From an uncultured Sphingomonas sp. (GTDB lineage Bacteria > Pseudomonadota > Alphaproteobacteria > Sphingomonadales > Sphingomonadaceae), in assembly GCF_913777625.1 (NCBI RefSeq), contig NZ_CAJYTI010000008.1:124001-188000 (forward strand): a DNA stretch of 64,000 nucleotides, in the 5' to 3' direction. Shown in pieces: positions 17,562 to 26,650 of the stretch; position 1 is the stretch's first letter, and the number at the start of each line of letters is the position of its first letter. Made by a program: the position numbers and the translations under genes. Below the pieces are notes generated by a model. It worked only from the letters and a program-made list of their open reading frames with translations. It searched no databases and was not told the DNA's origin.

Positions 17562-18740
17562 CTAGGGGTGGGCTGTCGCCCAGTCCTCGGCGGCCTGGAG
17601 CACCCGAAGGGCATTGCCGCCCCAGATCTTGCCGATGTCCGCATCGGAATAGCCCTCCTTGCGCAGCCGGGCCGTGATCTTGGGGAGCGCGGTGATGTCC
17701 TCCATGCCGCGCACGCCGCCGCCGCCGTCCCAGTCCGCGCCGATGCCGACATGATCGACGCCCATCACCTGGAGGGCGTGGAGCAGGCTGCGCATGAACA
17801 GCTCGAAATCGGCGCCGCCGGTCGGTTGCGGCAGCGCCGCCTTCTCGGCGACCAGGGCGCGCTGCTCGGCAGGGGACAGCGTCCACCAGCGGCGCTGGCG
17901 CTCGCCCAGTTTCTCCTGCGCGGGATCGCGGACCGACTTCACCAGATACATGCTGTTGATTTGCAGCACCCCGCCAGCGGCAGCGAGTTTGCGCATGCGA
18001 TCGTCGTCCAGATTGCGCGGATGATCGAAGATCGCCTTCGGCCCCGAGTGCGACGCGAGGATCGGCGTGTTGGAGAGGGCGAGTGCCTGATCGAACACGT
18101 CGTCCGAGGCATGGCTGACGTCGATCACCATCCCCAGCCGGTTCATCTCCGCCACCCACTGCTTCCCCAGCGGGCTGAAGCCGTGCCACTTCGGCGTATC
18201 GGTCGCGCTGTCGGCGAACTGGTTGTTGCGGAAATGGACGGGCCCCGCCAGGCGCACGCCCAGATCGTGGAAATGGCGGAGCAGGCTGAGGTCTTCGCCC
18301 AGCGGATAGCTGTTCTCGATGCTCTGGAAGACAATGCGTTTGCCGCTCGCGGCGATGCGGCGCGCGTCGGCGGGCGTGGTCGCCATCTCCAGCTTGTCCG
18401 GATGCGCGGCGACGACGCGCTGGATCCAGGTCGCGCGGGTGAGCGCGGCGTTGCGGGCGGCGGCATAGCCCTCCGGGGTCAGCGGCCCCTGCGGCGTGTA
18501 GATGACGAAGAACCCGCCATCGAGCCCGCCCTGCTCCATCCGGGGAATGTCGATCTGGCTGCCGTCGAAGTCGCGATCGTGCCAGCGCGCGAAATCCCAG
18601 CCGGGATGTTCGAAGAATTCGGGCGTGTCGAGATGGGTGTCGAGCGCCAGCAGTTGTTCGTGGAGCAGCCGGTCGGGCAGCGGCACGGTGTCGTCCGGCG
18701 CCAGGCCGAGCAGCAGGGGAAGGGCGAGGATGAGGTGCAT
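17562..18740 (-). CDS. Membrane dipeptidase (peptidase M19 family)
   Basis: Zinc dipeptidase of the renal-dipeptidase/amidohydrolase family, 392 residues with an N-terminal signal peptide (hydrophobic residues 2-14), so probably periplasmic. Metal ligands are visible: His and Asp in LDTHLDTP, Glu in QSIENSYPLG, His in DVSHASDDVF and in ASHSGPKAI, and Asp in HVGIGADWDGGGG. DHPRNLDDD is also conserved. Substrate cannot be read from the sequence; dipeptides with a D- or L- C-terminal residue are known for the family. It follows cobU by 68 nt on the same strand but is unrelated to cobalamin synthesis. Confidence 0.92.
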   Translation of the reverse strand: MHLILALPLLLGLAPDDTVPLPDRLLHEQLLALDTHLDTPEFFEHPGWDFARWHDRDFDGSQIDIPRMEQGGLDGGFFVIYTPQGPLTPEGYAAARNAALTRATWIQRVVAAHPDKLEMATTPADARRIAASGKRIVFQSIENSYPLGEDLSLLRHFHDLGVRLAGPVHFRNNQFADSATDTPKWHGFSPLGKQWVAEMNRLGMVIDVSHASDDVFDQALALSNTPILASHSGPKAIFDHPRNLDDDRMRKLAAAGGVLQINSMYLVKSVRDPAQEKLGERQRRWWTLSPAEQRALVAEKAALPQPTGGADFELFMRSLLHALQVMGVDHVGIGADWDGGGGVRGMEDITALPKITARLRKEGYSDADIGKIWGGNALRVLQAAEDWATAHP

Positions 18741-18808
18741 GGCGGCGCTCCCTGGGCTTGTGCTTTGGCCGCAGCGTCGCCGGTATGCTGCGCTGCGTCA
18801 ATCGCCCT

Positions 18809-19315
18809 TCACTTGAGCCGCAGCGGCAGCCCTGCCGCGACGAACTGCACCTCGTCTGCCGCCGCCGCGATCGCCTGATTGATTCGGCCGGCGGCGTCGC
18901 GGAAGCGGCGGGCCAGGGCATTGTCGGGCACGATGCCGAGGCCGACTTCGTTGGCGACGAGGATCACCGGGCCGGCCGCGCGCGCGACGGCGGTGGCGAG
19001 CGCTTCCGTCTCTGCATCGAGGTCGCGTTCGGCGAACATCAGGTTCGAGGTCCACAGCGTCAGGCAGTCGACCAGCAGCACGCGGTCGGGCGTGGCCTGA
19101 GTCTGAACCGCCGCGGGCAGATCCAGCGGCACGTCGAGCGTCGACCAGCGCGGCCCGCGATCGGCGCGATGGCGGGCGATGCGATCCTCCATCTCGGGAT
19201 CGAGCGGCTGGGCGGTGGCGACATAGACCAGGTCAACGGGGAGGGACTCGGCGCGCGCCTGGGCATAGCGGCTCTTGCCCGAACGAGCGCCACCGAGGAC
19301 GAGCAGGCGGGTCAT
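18809..19315 (-). CDS. cobU: Adenosylcobinamide kinase/guanylyltransferase
   Basis: Bifunctional enzyme that phosphorylates adenosylcobinamide and then attaches GMP, giving AdoCbi-GDP. Its 168 residues have the Walker A loop [12 protein letters not shown] at the N-terminus, [25 protein letters not shown] (the region of the guanylylated histidine), and [14 protein letters not shown] (Walker B). The length is normal. Its ATG overlaps the stop of cobQ by 4 nt. Last gene of the riboswitch-controlled operon. Confidence 0.94.
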   Translation of the reverse strand: MTRLLVLGGARSGKSRYAQARAESLPVDLVYVATAQPLDPEMEDRIARHRADRGPRWSTLDVPLDLPAAVQTQATPDRVLLVDCLTLWTSNLMFAERDLDAETEALATAVARAAGPVILVANEVGLGIVPDNALARRFRDAAGRINQAIAAAADEVQFVAAGLPLRLK

Positions 19316-20769
19316 GGCTGGGCCTCCTGGGCGAGCGCGATCAGCGCGGGGATGTCGACATGGGTCTCCAACTCGGCGGCGATGGCATCGAGCGCGGCGT
19401 CGACCGAGGCGGCATAGTCGGCACCCTTCGAGGCGATGCCGATGCGGGCGAGCAGTACGCGGCGCAGCGCGGTGCTGGCGAACAGGCCGTGGAGATAGGT
19501 GCCGAACACGCGCCCGTCCGCCGCCCGCGCGCCATCCGGCCCGGTCTCCAATGCCGCAAAGGGGCGGGCGGTGTCCGGGCCGGTGGTGACGCCCATATGC
19601 ATCTCATAGCCGGTGATGTCGGCGCCCAGTGCGCGGCCGCGCGCCGGGCGCAGCGCCTTGTCGCGGGTCATCATCGTCTCGACGTCGAGCAGCCCGATCC
19701 CGGTGGCGCTGCGTGGCGGGCCTTCGATGCCGTCCGGATCGGCGATGGTGCGGCCGAGCATCTGGTAGCCGCCGCAGATGCCGAGCACCGCGCCGCCGCG
19801 GCGATGATGGGCGAGCAGGTCGATGTCCCAGCCTTGTTCGCGAAACGCTGCCAGGTCGGCGATGGTCGCCTTGGAGCCCGGCAGGATCACCAGCGCCGCG
19901 TCGGCCGGGAGGGGTTGGCCGGGCGGGATCATCGCCAGCGAGACGCCGGGTTCGAGCTTGAGCGGATCGAGATCGTCGAAATTGGCGATGCGCGGCAGCA
20001 TCGGGCAGGCGATCAGCGTGCGGCTGTCACGCGTGCTCGCGGAGCGCTCCAGCACCACGGCATCCTCGCTCGGCAGCCGGGCGGCGTCGCGCAGCCACGG
20101 GATCAGGCCATAGCCGCGCCAGCCCGAGCGAACCTCGATCTGCGCATAGCCATCGGCAAACAGCGCGGGATCGCCGCGGAACTTGTTGATCAGGAAGCCG
20201 CGGATCATCGCGGCATCCTCGGGATCGAGCACGGCGCGGGTACCGACCACCGCCGCGATCACCCCGCCGCGATCGATGTCGCCGACCAGCACGACGGGCA
20301 CATTGGCCGCCCGCGCGAAGCCCATGTTCGCGATGTCGCCGGCACGCAAATTGATTTCGGCGGGCGAGCCGGCGCCTTCCACCAGCACCAGGTCGCACTG
20401 CTCGGCCAGGCGGCGATAGCTTGCCAGCACCTCGCCGAGCAGCGGCCGGCGCGCCTCGCGGAAATTGCCGGCGTGGAGCGTGCCGCGCACCTTGCCGTTC
20501 ACCACCAGCTGCGAGGTGCGATCGGCCTGGGGCTTGAGCAGCACCGGGTTCATGTCGGTATGCGGCGCCACCCGGCAGGCGAGCGCCTGCAGTGCCTGGG
20601 CGCGGCCGATCTCGCCGCCGTCCTCGGTTACCGCCGCGTTGTTCGACATGTTCTGCGGCTTGAACGGGCGGACGCGAAAGCCCCGGTTGGTCAGCGCGCG
20701 GCAGAGCCCGGCGACCAGCACCGACTTGCCGACGTCCGATCCCGTGCCCTGCAGCATCAATGCGCCCAT
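19312..20769 (-). CDS. cobQ: Cobyric acid synthase
   Basis: Uses glutamine and ATP to amidate four side chains of adenosylcobyrinic acid a,c-diamide. Its 485 residues hold an N-terminal DTBS-like ATPase domain with [19 protein letters not shown] and [11 protein letters not shown], and a C-terminal class I glutamine amidotransferase domain with the nucleophile in [11 protein letters not shown] and the partner His in YLHGLF. ATG 20769 follows GGGAGGGG with 8-nt spacing and is preferred over an upstream ATG at 20793. It overlaps cbiB by 13 nt. Confidence 0.94.
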   Translation of the reverse strand: MGALMLQGTGSDVGKSVLVAGLCRALTNRGFRVRPFKPQNMSNNAAVTEDGGEIGRAQALQALACRVAPHTDMNPVLLKPQADRTSQLVVNGKVRGTLHAGNFREARRPLLGEVLASYRRLAEQCDLVLVEGAGSPAEINLRAGDIANMGFARAANVPVVLVGDIDRGGVIAAVVGTRAVLDPEDAAMIRGFLINKFRGDPALFADGYAQIEVRSGWRGYGLIPWLRDAARLPSEDAVVLERSASTRDSRTLIACPMLPRIANFDDLDPLKLEPGVSLAMIPPGQPLPADAALVILPGSKATIADLAAFREQGWDIDLLAHHRRGGAVLGICGGYQMLGRTIADPDGIEGPPRSATGIGLLDVETMMTRDKALRPARGRALGADITGYEMHMGVTTGPDTARPFAALETGPDGARAADGRVFGTYLHGLFASTALRRVLLARIGIASKGADYAASVDAALDAIAAELETHVDIPALIALAQEAQP

Positions 20770-21689
20770 GCGACCCCTCCCGCGATCAGCCATAGCAGCC
20801 CGCAGGCGCGGACATAGAGGGCGAGGCCCCGGCGGATATCCTCGGCGCCCGCATCGGCGCGGCCGTCGCCGATCCAGGGCTTGGGCGTGACCACGCCGTC
20901 ATAGGCGATCGGTCCCGCAAGCCGCAGGTCCAGCGCCCCCGCCATCGCCGCCTCGGGCCAGCCGGCATTGGGCGAGGCGTGCTTGCCCGCATCGCGCCAC
21001 ATCGTCCGCCATCCGCGAGCGCCCGCCAGGCAGAGCAGCACGCCCGAGAGCCGGGCGGGGGCGAGGTTGAGCAGGTCGTCGGTGCGCGCCGCCGCCCAGC
21101 CGAAGGCGCGCCAGCGCGGCTCGCGGTGGCCGATCAGGCTGTCGGCGGTGTTGATCGCCTTGTAGATCCACAAGCCCGGCAGGCCGCCGACGAGCAGCCA
21201 GAAGAGCGGCGCGACGATGCCGTCGCAGAAGCTCTCGGCCAGGCTCTCGATCGCGGCGCGGGCGACGCCGGGGGCATCCAGCCGCGCCGTATCGCGTCCC
21301 ACGATATAGCCGACCGCCGTCCGTGCAGCCGCCAGATCGCCGCGCGCGAGTGCCGCCGCGACGGGACGGACATGGCGGTAGAGGCTGCGTTGGGCGAGGC
21401 CCGGAAGGGCCGCCAGTGCGACCAGAACCCAGCCGTGCGGAAGCCGCGCCGCTACCCGCTCGATCTCCCATCCGGCGGCCCCGGCGAGGAGCAGCAGGAG
21501 CAGCACGGTGACCATCCCCAGCAGTCGCCGCGTCGGTTCCGGCCGGTCGGCGTCGTTCCAGCGCTGTTCGCAGGCGGCGATCACCCGCGCGAAGACGCCG
21601 ACCGGGTGGCCGATCCGTGCATAGAGCCAGGCGGGCCAGCCGATTGCCGCCTCCAGCGCCAGCGCCGCGAGCGCCACCGGCTCAGCCAT
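20757..21689 (-). CDS. cbiB: Adenosylcobinamide-phosphate synthase
   Basis: Integral membrane enzyme joining aminopropanol (or its phosphate) to adenosylcobyric acid. Its 310 residues include an N-terminal [17 protein letters not shown], several hydrophobic helices, and the family core [29 protein letters not shown] and [14 protein letters not shown]. The Pseudomonas name is cobD. Start ATG 21689 overlaps the upstream decarboxylase gene by 8 nt; its end overlaps cobQ. The heavy overlap implies coordinated translation. Confidence 0.93.
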   Translation of the reverse strand: MAEPVALAALALEAAIGWPAWLYARIGHPVGVFARVIAACEQRWNDADRPEPTRRLLGMVTVLLLLLLAGAAGWEIERVAARLPHGWVLVALAALPGLAQRSLYRHVRPVAAALARGDLAAARTAVGYIVGRDTARLDAPGVARAAIESLAESFCDGIVAPLFWLLVGGLPGLWIYKAINTADSLIGHREPRWRAFGWAAARTDDLLNLAPARLSGVLLCLAGARGWRTMWRDAGKHASPNAGWPEAAMAGALDLRLAGPIAYDGVVTPKPWIGDGRADAGAEDIRRGLALYVRACGLLWLIAGGVAWAH

Positions 21690-22659
21690 CGCCGAGCACG
21701 CGGTCTAGGCGGGCAAGCGCTTCCGGCTCGGCCGGCACGCCGAAGCGCAGCCAGCGCGGCGCATAGTCGAAGGGGCGAACCAGGATGTGCGAACGGGCGA
21801 GCCGTTCGAACAGCGCCGGCGCTGCGTCGTGCTCGACCAGCCGGAACAACGGCGACGCGCCCGAGGGCGACAGGCCATGGCGGCGGAGGACCGCATCCAA
21901 CGTTGCGGCCCGCTGGGGTAGCGCCACGCGGGTGGCCTCGATCCAGGCCGTGTCGCGATAGGCGGCGCTACCGATCGCGAGCGCGGTCGCGTCGATCGGC
22001 CAGTCGCCGAGCAGGCGGCGATAGCGCGCCAGGATCGCGCGCGGGCCGAGCACGAAGCCGAGCCGCGCCCCCGCCAACCCGAAGAATTTGCCGAAGGAGC
22101 GAAACACGATCAGCCGTCGACCATCCCCCACCAGCGGCGCGACGCTGGCTGCCGGGTGCGGGTCGGCGAATGCCTCGTCGACCACCAGCCACCCGCCGGC
22201 AGCCGTGCGATCCGCCAGCAGCGCCGCGATCTCGTCGCGGGGAGACAGGGTGCCACTCGGGTTGTTCGGATTGGCAAGGATCAGCGTAGCGCTGCCCGGC
22301 ACCGGCTGCCCGGCCTCGACCGGCATGCTGTCCGCGAAAATTGCGCCATGGGTGCGATAGCCGGGCGCGCGATGGCAGGCGCGCCCGCCCAGCAACATGC
22401 CGAGCAGGCGCAACCCCATCTCGCTGCCGGGCACCGCACACACATGGTCCGACGCCACACCGAAATGGGCCGCGGCAGCGGCTTCCATCTCGGCGAGCGC
22501 GCGCGGCGTCGGCAGCGGGCCCAGGGCGGGGCGCAACTGCTCGGGAACCGGCCAGGCGACGGGATTGATGCCGGTCGACAGATCGAGCCAGTCTCCGTCG
22601 CCGAAACGCGCGCGGGCCGCCGCCAGATTGCCGCCATGATGGAGCAGCGGGTCGCTCAT
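21682..22659 (-). CDS. cobD: Threonine-phosphate decarboxylase (cobalamin aminopropanol arm)
   Basis: PLP enzyme, aminotransferase fold type I, 325 residues. It makes the aminopropanol phosphate linker from L-threonine phosphate. The N-terminus HHGGNLAAARARFG, the LDLSTGINPVAWPVP block, LANPNNPSGT and the PLP lysine in FRSFGKFFGLAGARLG are those of the CobD/CobC subgroup rather than histidinol-phosphate aminotransferase. The ATG at 22659 overlaps the cobS stop (ATGA). The same protein is called CobC in Pseudomonas. Confidence 0.92.
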   Translation of the reverse strand: MSDPLLHHGGNLAAARARFGDGDWLDLSTGINPVAWPVPEQLRPALGPLPTPRALAEMEAAAAAHFGVASDHVCAVPGSEMGLRLLGMLLGGRACHRAPGYRTHGAIFADSMPVEAGQPVPGSATLILANPNNPSGTLSPRDEIAALLADRTAAGGWLVVDEAFADPHPAASVAPLVGDGRRLIVFRSFGKFFGLAGARLGFVLGPRAILARYRRLLGDWPIDATALAIGSAAYRDTAWIEATRVALPQRAATLDAVLRRHGLSPSGASPLFRLVEHDAAPALFERLARSHILVRPFDYAPRWLRFGVPAEPEALARLDRVLGDG

Positions 22660-23378
22660 GCCAGACGCGGTGCGATCACAAGTGCGAGCAGCAGGCCGGT
22701 TTCGACCAGCTCGATGCCGGCGCCGTGCCCGTCCCCCGAAATGCCGCCGAGCAGCCGCCGCACCCGCCAGCCCCAGGCGGCGATGAGCACCGGCGCCGCA
22801 ATCAGCGCGGGCGCGGCGATCGCGACGGCAAAGGCGAGCAGCACGCCCCAGACGATCAGGTCGGCCGGGCGAATGGCGTTCTTGAAGCGGCTGGCCAGCC
22901 CCTCGTGCAGCGGCGGCAGCCACCAGCTCCACACCAGCGGCCCCAGCCGGGCGGCGGCGGGGACGAACGCGAGCGTCCACCAGCCGGCGCCGCCGAGCAG
23001 CGCATGGAGCAGCACCAGCTTGGCGATCAGCTGCAGCCCGATCGCCACCACCCCGAAGCTGCCGACATGCGGGTCGGCGAGCACGTCGCGCAGCCGCTCC
23101 GGCCCCTTGTGGATCGCGCCGCTGGCGTCGGCGAGGTCGGCCAGGCCGTCGAGGTGCAGCGCGCCGGTGATCCCCGTCCATGCCGCCAGCGCGGCGAGCG
23201 CGGCGGTCCAGGGATCGAGCTGCAGCCCCAGCCATGCCGCGAGCAGCACGCCCAGACCCACCACCAGCCCCGCCGCCGGAAACCACCGCATCGACCGGGC
23301 GAACGCTGCTGCGTCTGCCTCTATCGCCGGCAGCGGCAGGCGGGTGAGGAACTGGAGGGCGAGGACAAATTCTTTCAT
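22656..23378 (-). CDS. cobS: Adenosylcobinamide-GDP ribazoletransferase (cobalamin synthase)
   Basis: Polytopic inner-membrane enzyme joining AdoCbi-GDP to alpha-ribazole(-phosphate). Its 240 residues start with FVLALQFLTRLPLP and contain the family motif ALHLDGLADLADA, whose acidic residues bind metal, and GISGDGHGAG near the end. Hydrophobic segments are spread over the whole chain. ATG 23378 overlaps the phosphatase stop by 4 nt, which decides the start within a much longer open frame. Confidence 0.93.
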   Translation of the reverse strand: MKEFVLALQFLTRLPLPAIEADAAAFARSMRWFPAAGLVVGLGVLLAAWLGLQLDPWTAALAALAAWTGITGALHLDGLADLADASGAIHKGPERLRDVLADPHVGSFGVVAIGLQLIAKLVLLHALLGGAGWWTLAFVPAAARLGPLVWSWWLPPLHEGLASRFKNAIRPADLIVWGVLLAFAVAIAAPALIAAPVLIAAWGWRVRRLLGGISGDGHGAGIELVETGLLLALVIAPRLA

Positions 23379-23941
23379 GTAACCAATCCGATGATCTGGC
23401 CGATACGCGGCGTGCCCGGCCACACGCGCAGGCTGAGCAGCGCGGCGTGGGGCAGGGCGATATTCCATAGTTGCGGGAAGTCGATGGCGCACAGGCTGGC
23501 GATCGCCGCGCGCATCGCGCCGCCATGGGTGACGACGAGCGTCGGCCGGTCGATGTCCGCGAGTGCCGCATCGACCCGGGCGACCAGTGCCGGCCAGGCC
23601 TCGCCCTTCGGCGGCACATGGCACCCGGGATCGCCCTGAAAGGCCGCGAGTGCAGGCGCGTCGATGGCGTCGAACGGCAGGCCGTCCCAGTCGCCGAAAT
23701 CGAGCTCGCGCCACCGCGCATCCGGCCGTGCGGCGAGGCCCCGTGCGCCAGCGATCCGCTCGGCGGGCGCGCGCGTGCGGGCGAGATCGGAGTGGATCAC
23801 CGCCTCCACGGCCAATCCGCTCGCCCGCGCGGCGCACAGGGCGAGGCCCTCCGCGCGCGGCGCCGCGTCGGTACGGCCGATCAGCCGCCCCTCGGCTTCG
23901 GTGACGCCGTGGCGGAGCAGGTGGAGGACCATGCTCCTCAT
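23375..23941 (-). CDS. cobC: Histidine-phosphatase family, probable alpha-ribazole phosphatase
   Basis: Phosphoglycerate-mutase-like phosphatase of 188 residues. The catalytic motif LLRHGVTEAEGRLIGRTD is at the N-terminus, with SDLARTRAPAERI, WRELDFGDWDG and the second catalytic His in VVTHGGAMRA. Inside a cobalamin operon, removal of phosphate from alpha-ribazole-5'-phosphate or from adenosylcobalamin-5'-phosphate is the expected job. The family alone would not tell this from other broad phosphatases. Its ATG overlaps the cobT stop. Confidence 0.85.
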   Translation of the reverse strand: MRSMVLHLLRHGVTEAEGRLIGRTDAAPRAEGLALCAARASGLAVEAVIHSDLARTRAPAERIAGARGLAARPDARWRELDFGDWDGLPFDAIDAPALAAFQGDPGCHVPPKGEAWPALVARVDAALADIDRPTLVVTHGGAMRAAIASLCAIDFPQLWNIALPHAALLSLRVWPGTPRIGQIIGLVT

Positions 23942-24981
23942 CCGCGGTCGGAAACCCCCGCCTCGGCAAAGGTCGCCATGCCGTTATGCGCCGCCAGTGC
24001 CGAGCGCAGCACCGCCGCCGCCACCGCGGCGCCGCTGGCCTCGCCCAGCCGCAGGTTCAGCCGGAGCAGCGGATCGAGCCCCAGCCGCTCCAGCAGCCGG
24101 GCATGGCCGGGTTCCGCCGAGCAATGGCCGGCGATGCAATGGTCGACGATGCCCGGTGCCGCCGCGGCGAGCGGCGCGATGGCGGAGCAGCAGATGAACC
24201 CGTCGAGCAGCACCGGTACGCCCGCATGGCGCGCTGCCAGCACCGCGCCGGCAATCGCCGCCAGCTCGCGCCCGCCGAGCCGGCGCAGCGTTTCGAACGG
24301 GGTCGCGGGCGCGTCGGCATGGCGTGCGGCCGCCTTGGCGACGACCTCCGCCTTGCGGGTGACGCCGGCGCCGTCCAGCCCGGTCCCCGGGCCGGTCCAG
24401 TCGATCGCATTGCCGCCGAAGCTGCGCAGGCACAGCGCCGCCGCGGCGGTGGAATTGGCGATGCCCATTTCGCCCAGCAGCAGCAGATCGGTGCCGCGCG
24501 CTACCACCGATGCGCCCTGGCGCAGGGCGGAGAGGCACTCGTCCGCCGTCATCGCCGGGGCGGTGGTGAAGTCTGCGGTGGGATGGTCGAGATCGAGCGC
24601 GAGGATGTCCAGCTTCATGCCGATCGCGCCGGTCAGCGCGTTGATCGCCGCGCCGCCGGCGGCGAAATTGGCGACCATCTGCGCGGTCACCTCGGCCGGG
24701 AAGGCGCTCACGCCCTGTGCCGCGACGCCGTGATTGCCGGCAAAGACCACCGCTTTGGCCGTCTCCAGCGACGGGCGCTCGCGGCGCTGCCAGCTGGCGA
24801 GGAAGATGGCGAGATCCTCCAGCCGGCCGAGCGCGCCCGGCGGCTTGGTCAGCTGCTGCTGGCGGGCGGTGGCGGCATCGATGCTCGCCTGGTCGGGACC
24901 GGGCAGGGCGGCAAGTGCGGCCTCGAACGCGGCGACGCTGTCGAACGGGGGAAGGGCTGGGGTGGCGTCAGGCAATGGCAT
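23938..24981 (-). CDS. cobT: Nicotinate-nucleotide-dimethylbenzimidazole phosphoribosyltransferase
   Basis: Makes alpha-ribazole phosphate by moving ribose phosphate from nicotinate mononucleotide to 5,6-dimethylbenzimidazole. Its 347 residues carry QQQLTKPPGALGRLEDLA, VFAGNHGVAAQGVSAFP, LLGEMGIANSTAAAAL and the C-terminal catalytic glutamate in FAEAGVSDRG. Its substrate NaMN is the product of PncB, also in this window. First gene of the operon, about 110 nt downstream of the B12 riboswitch. The start is ATG 24981; the frame stays open upstream through the riboswitch but that part is not coding. Confidence 0.94.
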   Translation of the reverse strand: MPLPDATPALPPFDSVAAFEAALAALPGPDQASIDAATARQQQLTKPPGALGRLEDLAIFLASWQRRERPSLETAKAVVFAGNHGVAAQGVSAFPAEVTAQMVANFAAGGAAINALTGAIGMKLDILALDLDHPTADFTTAPAMTADECLSALRQGASVVARGTDLLLLGEMGIANSTAAAALCLRSFGGNAIDWTGPGTGLDGAGVTRKAEVVAKAAARHADAPATPFETLRRLGGRELAAIAGAVLAARHAGVPVLLDGFICCSAIAPLAAAAPGIVDHCIAGHCSAEPGHARLLERLGLDPLLRLNLRLGEASGAAVAAAVLRSALAAHNGMATFAEAGVSDRG

Positions 24982-25092
24982 TTCCGGCTCCGGCAACAGA
25001 TACGCACCGGACGCACGGCTGCGTGCCCGGTTCGGCTTCGTCGCTCGAACGGAAAACCGCGCCGCGGCCGCACCCTGGACCGAGCGTGAGCG

Positions 25093-25296
25093 ACTCCCCG
25101 TGCCGGCAGGTCTCCTGGCTCGCGGGTCGCAGCGGATCGGGCGCCTTCTCGGGATCGCTCCCAATGGCCATTGCCCGGCCGCTCTCCGCCTACAGTTGCA
25201 GGGGCAGCTGCGGCCTGAAGCACCGGAGTGCCTGCACCGCATTCCCTTGGAAGCCCCGTGAAGGGCACCGGCATGGGACAGGAAGGTAGAACCTTC
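25093..25296 (-). ncRNA. Cobalamin riboswitch
   Basis: On the minus strand, upstream of cobT, the leader has conserved cobalamin aptamer pieces in order: AAGGGAATGCGGTGCAGGC, then GCAGCTGCCCCTGCAACTG, then the B12 box AGCCAGGAGACCTGCCGGC (complement of about 25102-25120). These match the GGGAA...GGTG, GCxGCCCCxGCAACTGT and AGxCAGGAGACCTGCC elements of the family. Boundaries are approximate. It should repress the seven-gene operon when adenosylcobalamin is abundant. Confidence 0.92.
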
Positions 25297-25334
25297 GCCG
25301 TCGCTCTAGCGCCGCGCTCCCGGCGGCGCCAGCC

Positions 25335-25790
25335 TTATTGGGTGCGCTGCGCCGCGACCGGTAGCAGCGTGTCGATGCGCGGAATCAGGTCGAACAGCGC
25401 GGCAATCGCATCCGCCCCGTCCCCCAGGGCGGAGACCGCTTGCAGGTGGTAGGTGGCGCTGACGATCGCCTGGGCGGTGCCGGCCACGTCCGGTGCCCTT
25501 GCGATGTTGGGTTCGTTGCGATGCACGCGCACGAGCAGCCAGGCCAGCTTGTGGGCCGCGTCAATCAGTTGGATCCGTTCCGAGGAAAGAAAGGCCGGGC
25601 TCCCCGTCGCGGCAATCACGGCGGAGGACAGGCGATCAAGCGCCGCGAGCAGGTTGCGCGGGCCCAGGGCGCCGGAGGTGCAAATCGGAGCAAGGTCCTG
25701 CGAAACGCTCTCGCAGGAACAGGCCGAACCAGCACCGTCGTCGCGGCCGCGGGCTGCGCGCAGGGCATGTCTGAAACGCGGCATCTGCAT
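25335..25790 (-). CDS. Hypothetical protein upstream of the cobalamin riboswitch
   Basis: A 151-residue soluble protein I do not recognise. The N-terminus is basic (MQMPRFRHALRAARGR) and followed by GSACSCES with two nearby cysteines. The rest is predicted mostly helical, with LLAALDRLSSAVIAATG, IDAAHKLAWLLVRVHRN and ISATYHLQ-like segments. ATG 25790 follows GGGGGA; ATG 25784 is the next choice. It is transcribed toward the cobalamin operon, 40 nt before the aptamer, and is divergent from the two-component genes. No functional claim is made. Confidence 0.55.
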   Translation of the reverse strand: MQMPRFRHALRAARGRDDGAGSACSCESVSQDLAPICTSGALGPRNLLAALDRLSSAVIAATGSPAFLSSERIQLIDAAHKLAWLLVRVHRNEPNIARAPDVAGTAQAIVSATYHLQAVSALGDGADAIAALFDLIPRIDTLLPVAAQRTQ

Positions 25791-25881
25791 GATGATCCCC
25801 CGGGTGGTGCAATTGCTGGGTAGACGAGACGCGGCCAAGCCCGCGTGATACCGGTCACACCTGCCGGTGCGGTTCGCGCCG

Positions 25882-25910
25882 TTGACCCTGCACGGCTTGG
25901 ACCCTAGATT
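25882..25910 (+). promoter_or_regulatory. Sigma-70-like promoter of the two-component operon
   Basis: TTGACC at 25882-25887 and TAGATT at 25905-25910 with a 17-nt spacer. The expected transcription start is at about 25917, within a few bases of the ATG at 25919, suggesting a leaderless or nearly leaderless mRNA. Confidence 0.6.
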
Positions 25911-25918
25911 TCGTGGCG

Positions 25919-26650
25919 ATGTATGCAGGTGATCCCCCGCTGACCCTTCCCACGATCGTGCTGGTTGAGGACGATCCCCAACTCCGGACGCTTACCGCGC
26001 GGGCGCTCCAGGAAAATGGCTATACCGTGCGCCCGGCGTCCTCGGCGCCGGAGATGTGGCTGGCGCTGGAGCAGGGACCGGTCGACCTCGTGCTGCTCGA
26101 CGTGATGTTGCCGGGGACGAGCGGGATCGATCTGTGCCGGGCGATCCGCCAGAAAAGCTCGGTGCCGATCATCTTCATCTCCGCCAAGGGCAGCGAGATG
26201 GACCGCGTCGTCGGTCTCGAACTGGGCGCCGACGATTACCTCCCCAAGCCGTTCGGCACCCGCGAACTGGTGGCCCGGGTGCGCGCCGTGCTGCGCCGCG
26301 GTGCCGGCGAGCGCGACGCGACCGAACGGCCCAAGGGCCAGATCCAGTTCGATGGCTGGACCGTCAATCTCCCCCGCCGCGAGCTGCTGTCGCCGACCGG
26401 CGCGGTGGTCGATCTGACGGGGGCCGAGTTCGACCTGCTGGTGACGCTGTGCGACCATGCCGGCCGGGTGATCTCGCGCGAGCGGCTGATCGAGCTGTCG
26501 CGCACCCGCCTGGGCGATAGCTCCGATCGCAGCATCGACGTGCTGGTCAGCCGATTGCGGCGCAAGCTCTCCGATGCCGGGCATCAGGCGCCGATCGTCA
26601 CCGTGCGCGGCATCGGCTACACGCTCAACGTGCCCGTGACGCGCAGTTGA
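25919..26650 (+). CDS. OmpR-family response regulator
   Basis: DNA-binding regulator of 243 residues. The receiver domain has acidic residues in VEDDP, phosphoacceptor Asp61 in LLDVMLPG, and Lys110 in YLPKPFG. The winged-helix domain covers about residues 140-240, with LTGAEFDLLVTLC and SIDVLVSRLRRKLSD and the terminal VRGIGYTLNV. The next gene, a histidine kinase, overlaps its stop. A GTG at 25913 is in frame, but the promoter position favours ATG 25919. It resembles the OmpR/TorR type; the signal and targets are unknown. Confidence 0.92.
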   Translation: MYAGDPPLTLPTIVLVEDDPQLRTLTARALQENGYTVRPASSAPEMWLALEQGPVDLVLLDVMLPGTSGIDLCRAIRQKSSVPIIFISAKGSEMDRVVGLELGADDYLPKPFGTRELVARVRAVLRRGAGERDATERPKGQIQFDGWTVNLPRRELLSPTGAVVDLTGAEFDLLVTLCDHAGRVISRERLIELSRTRLGDSSDRSIDVLVSRLRRKLSDAGHQAPIVTVRGIGYTLNVPVTRS

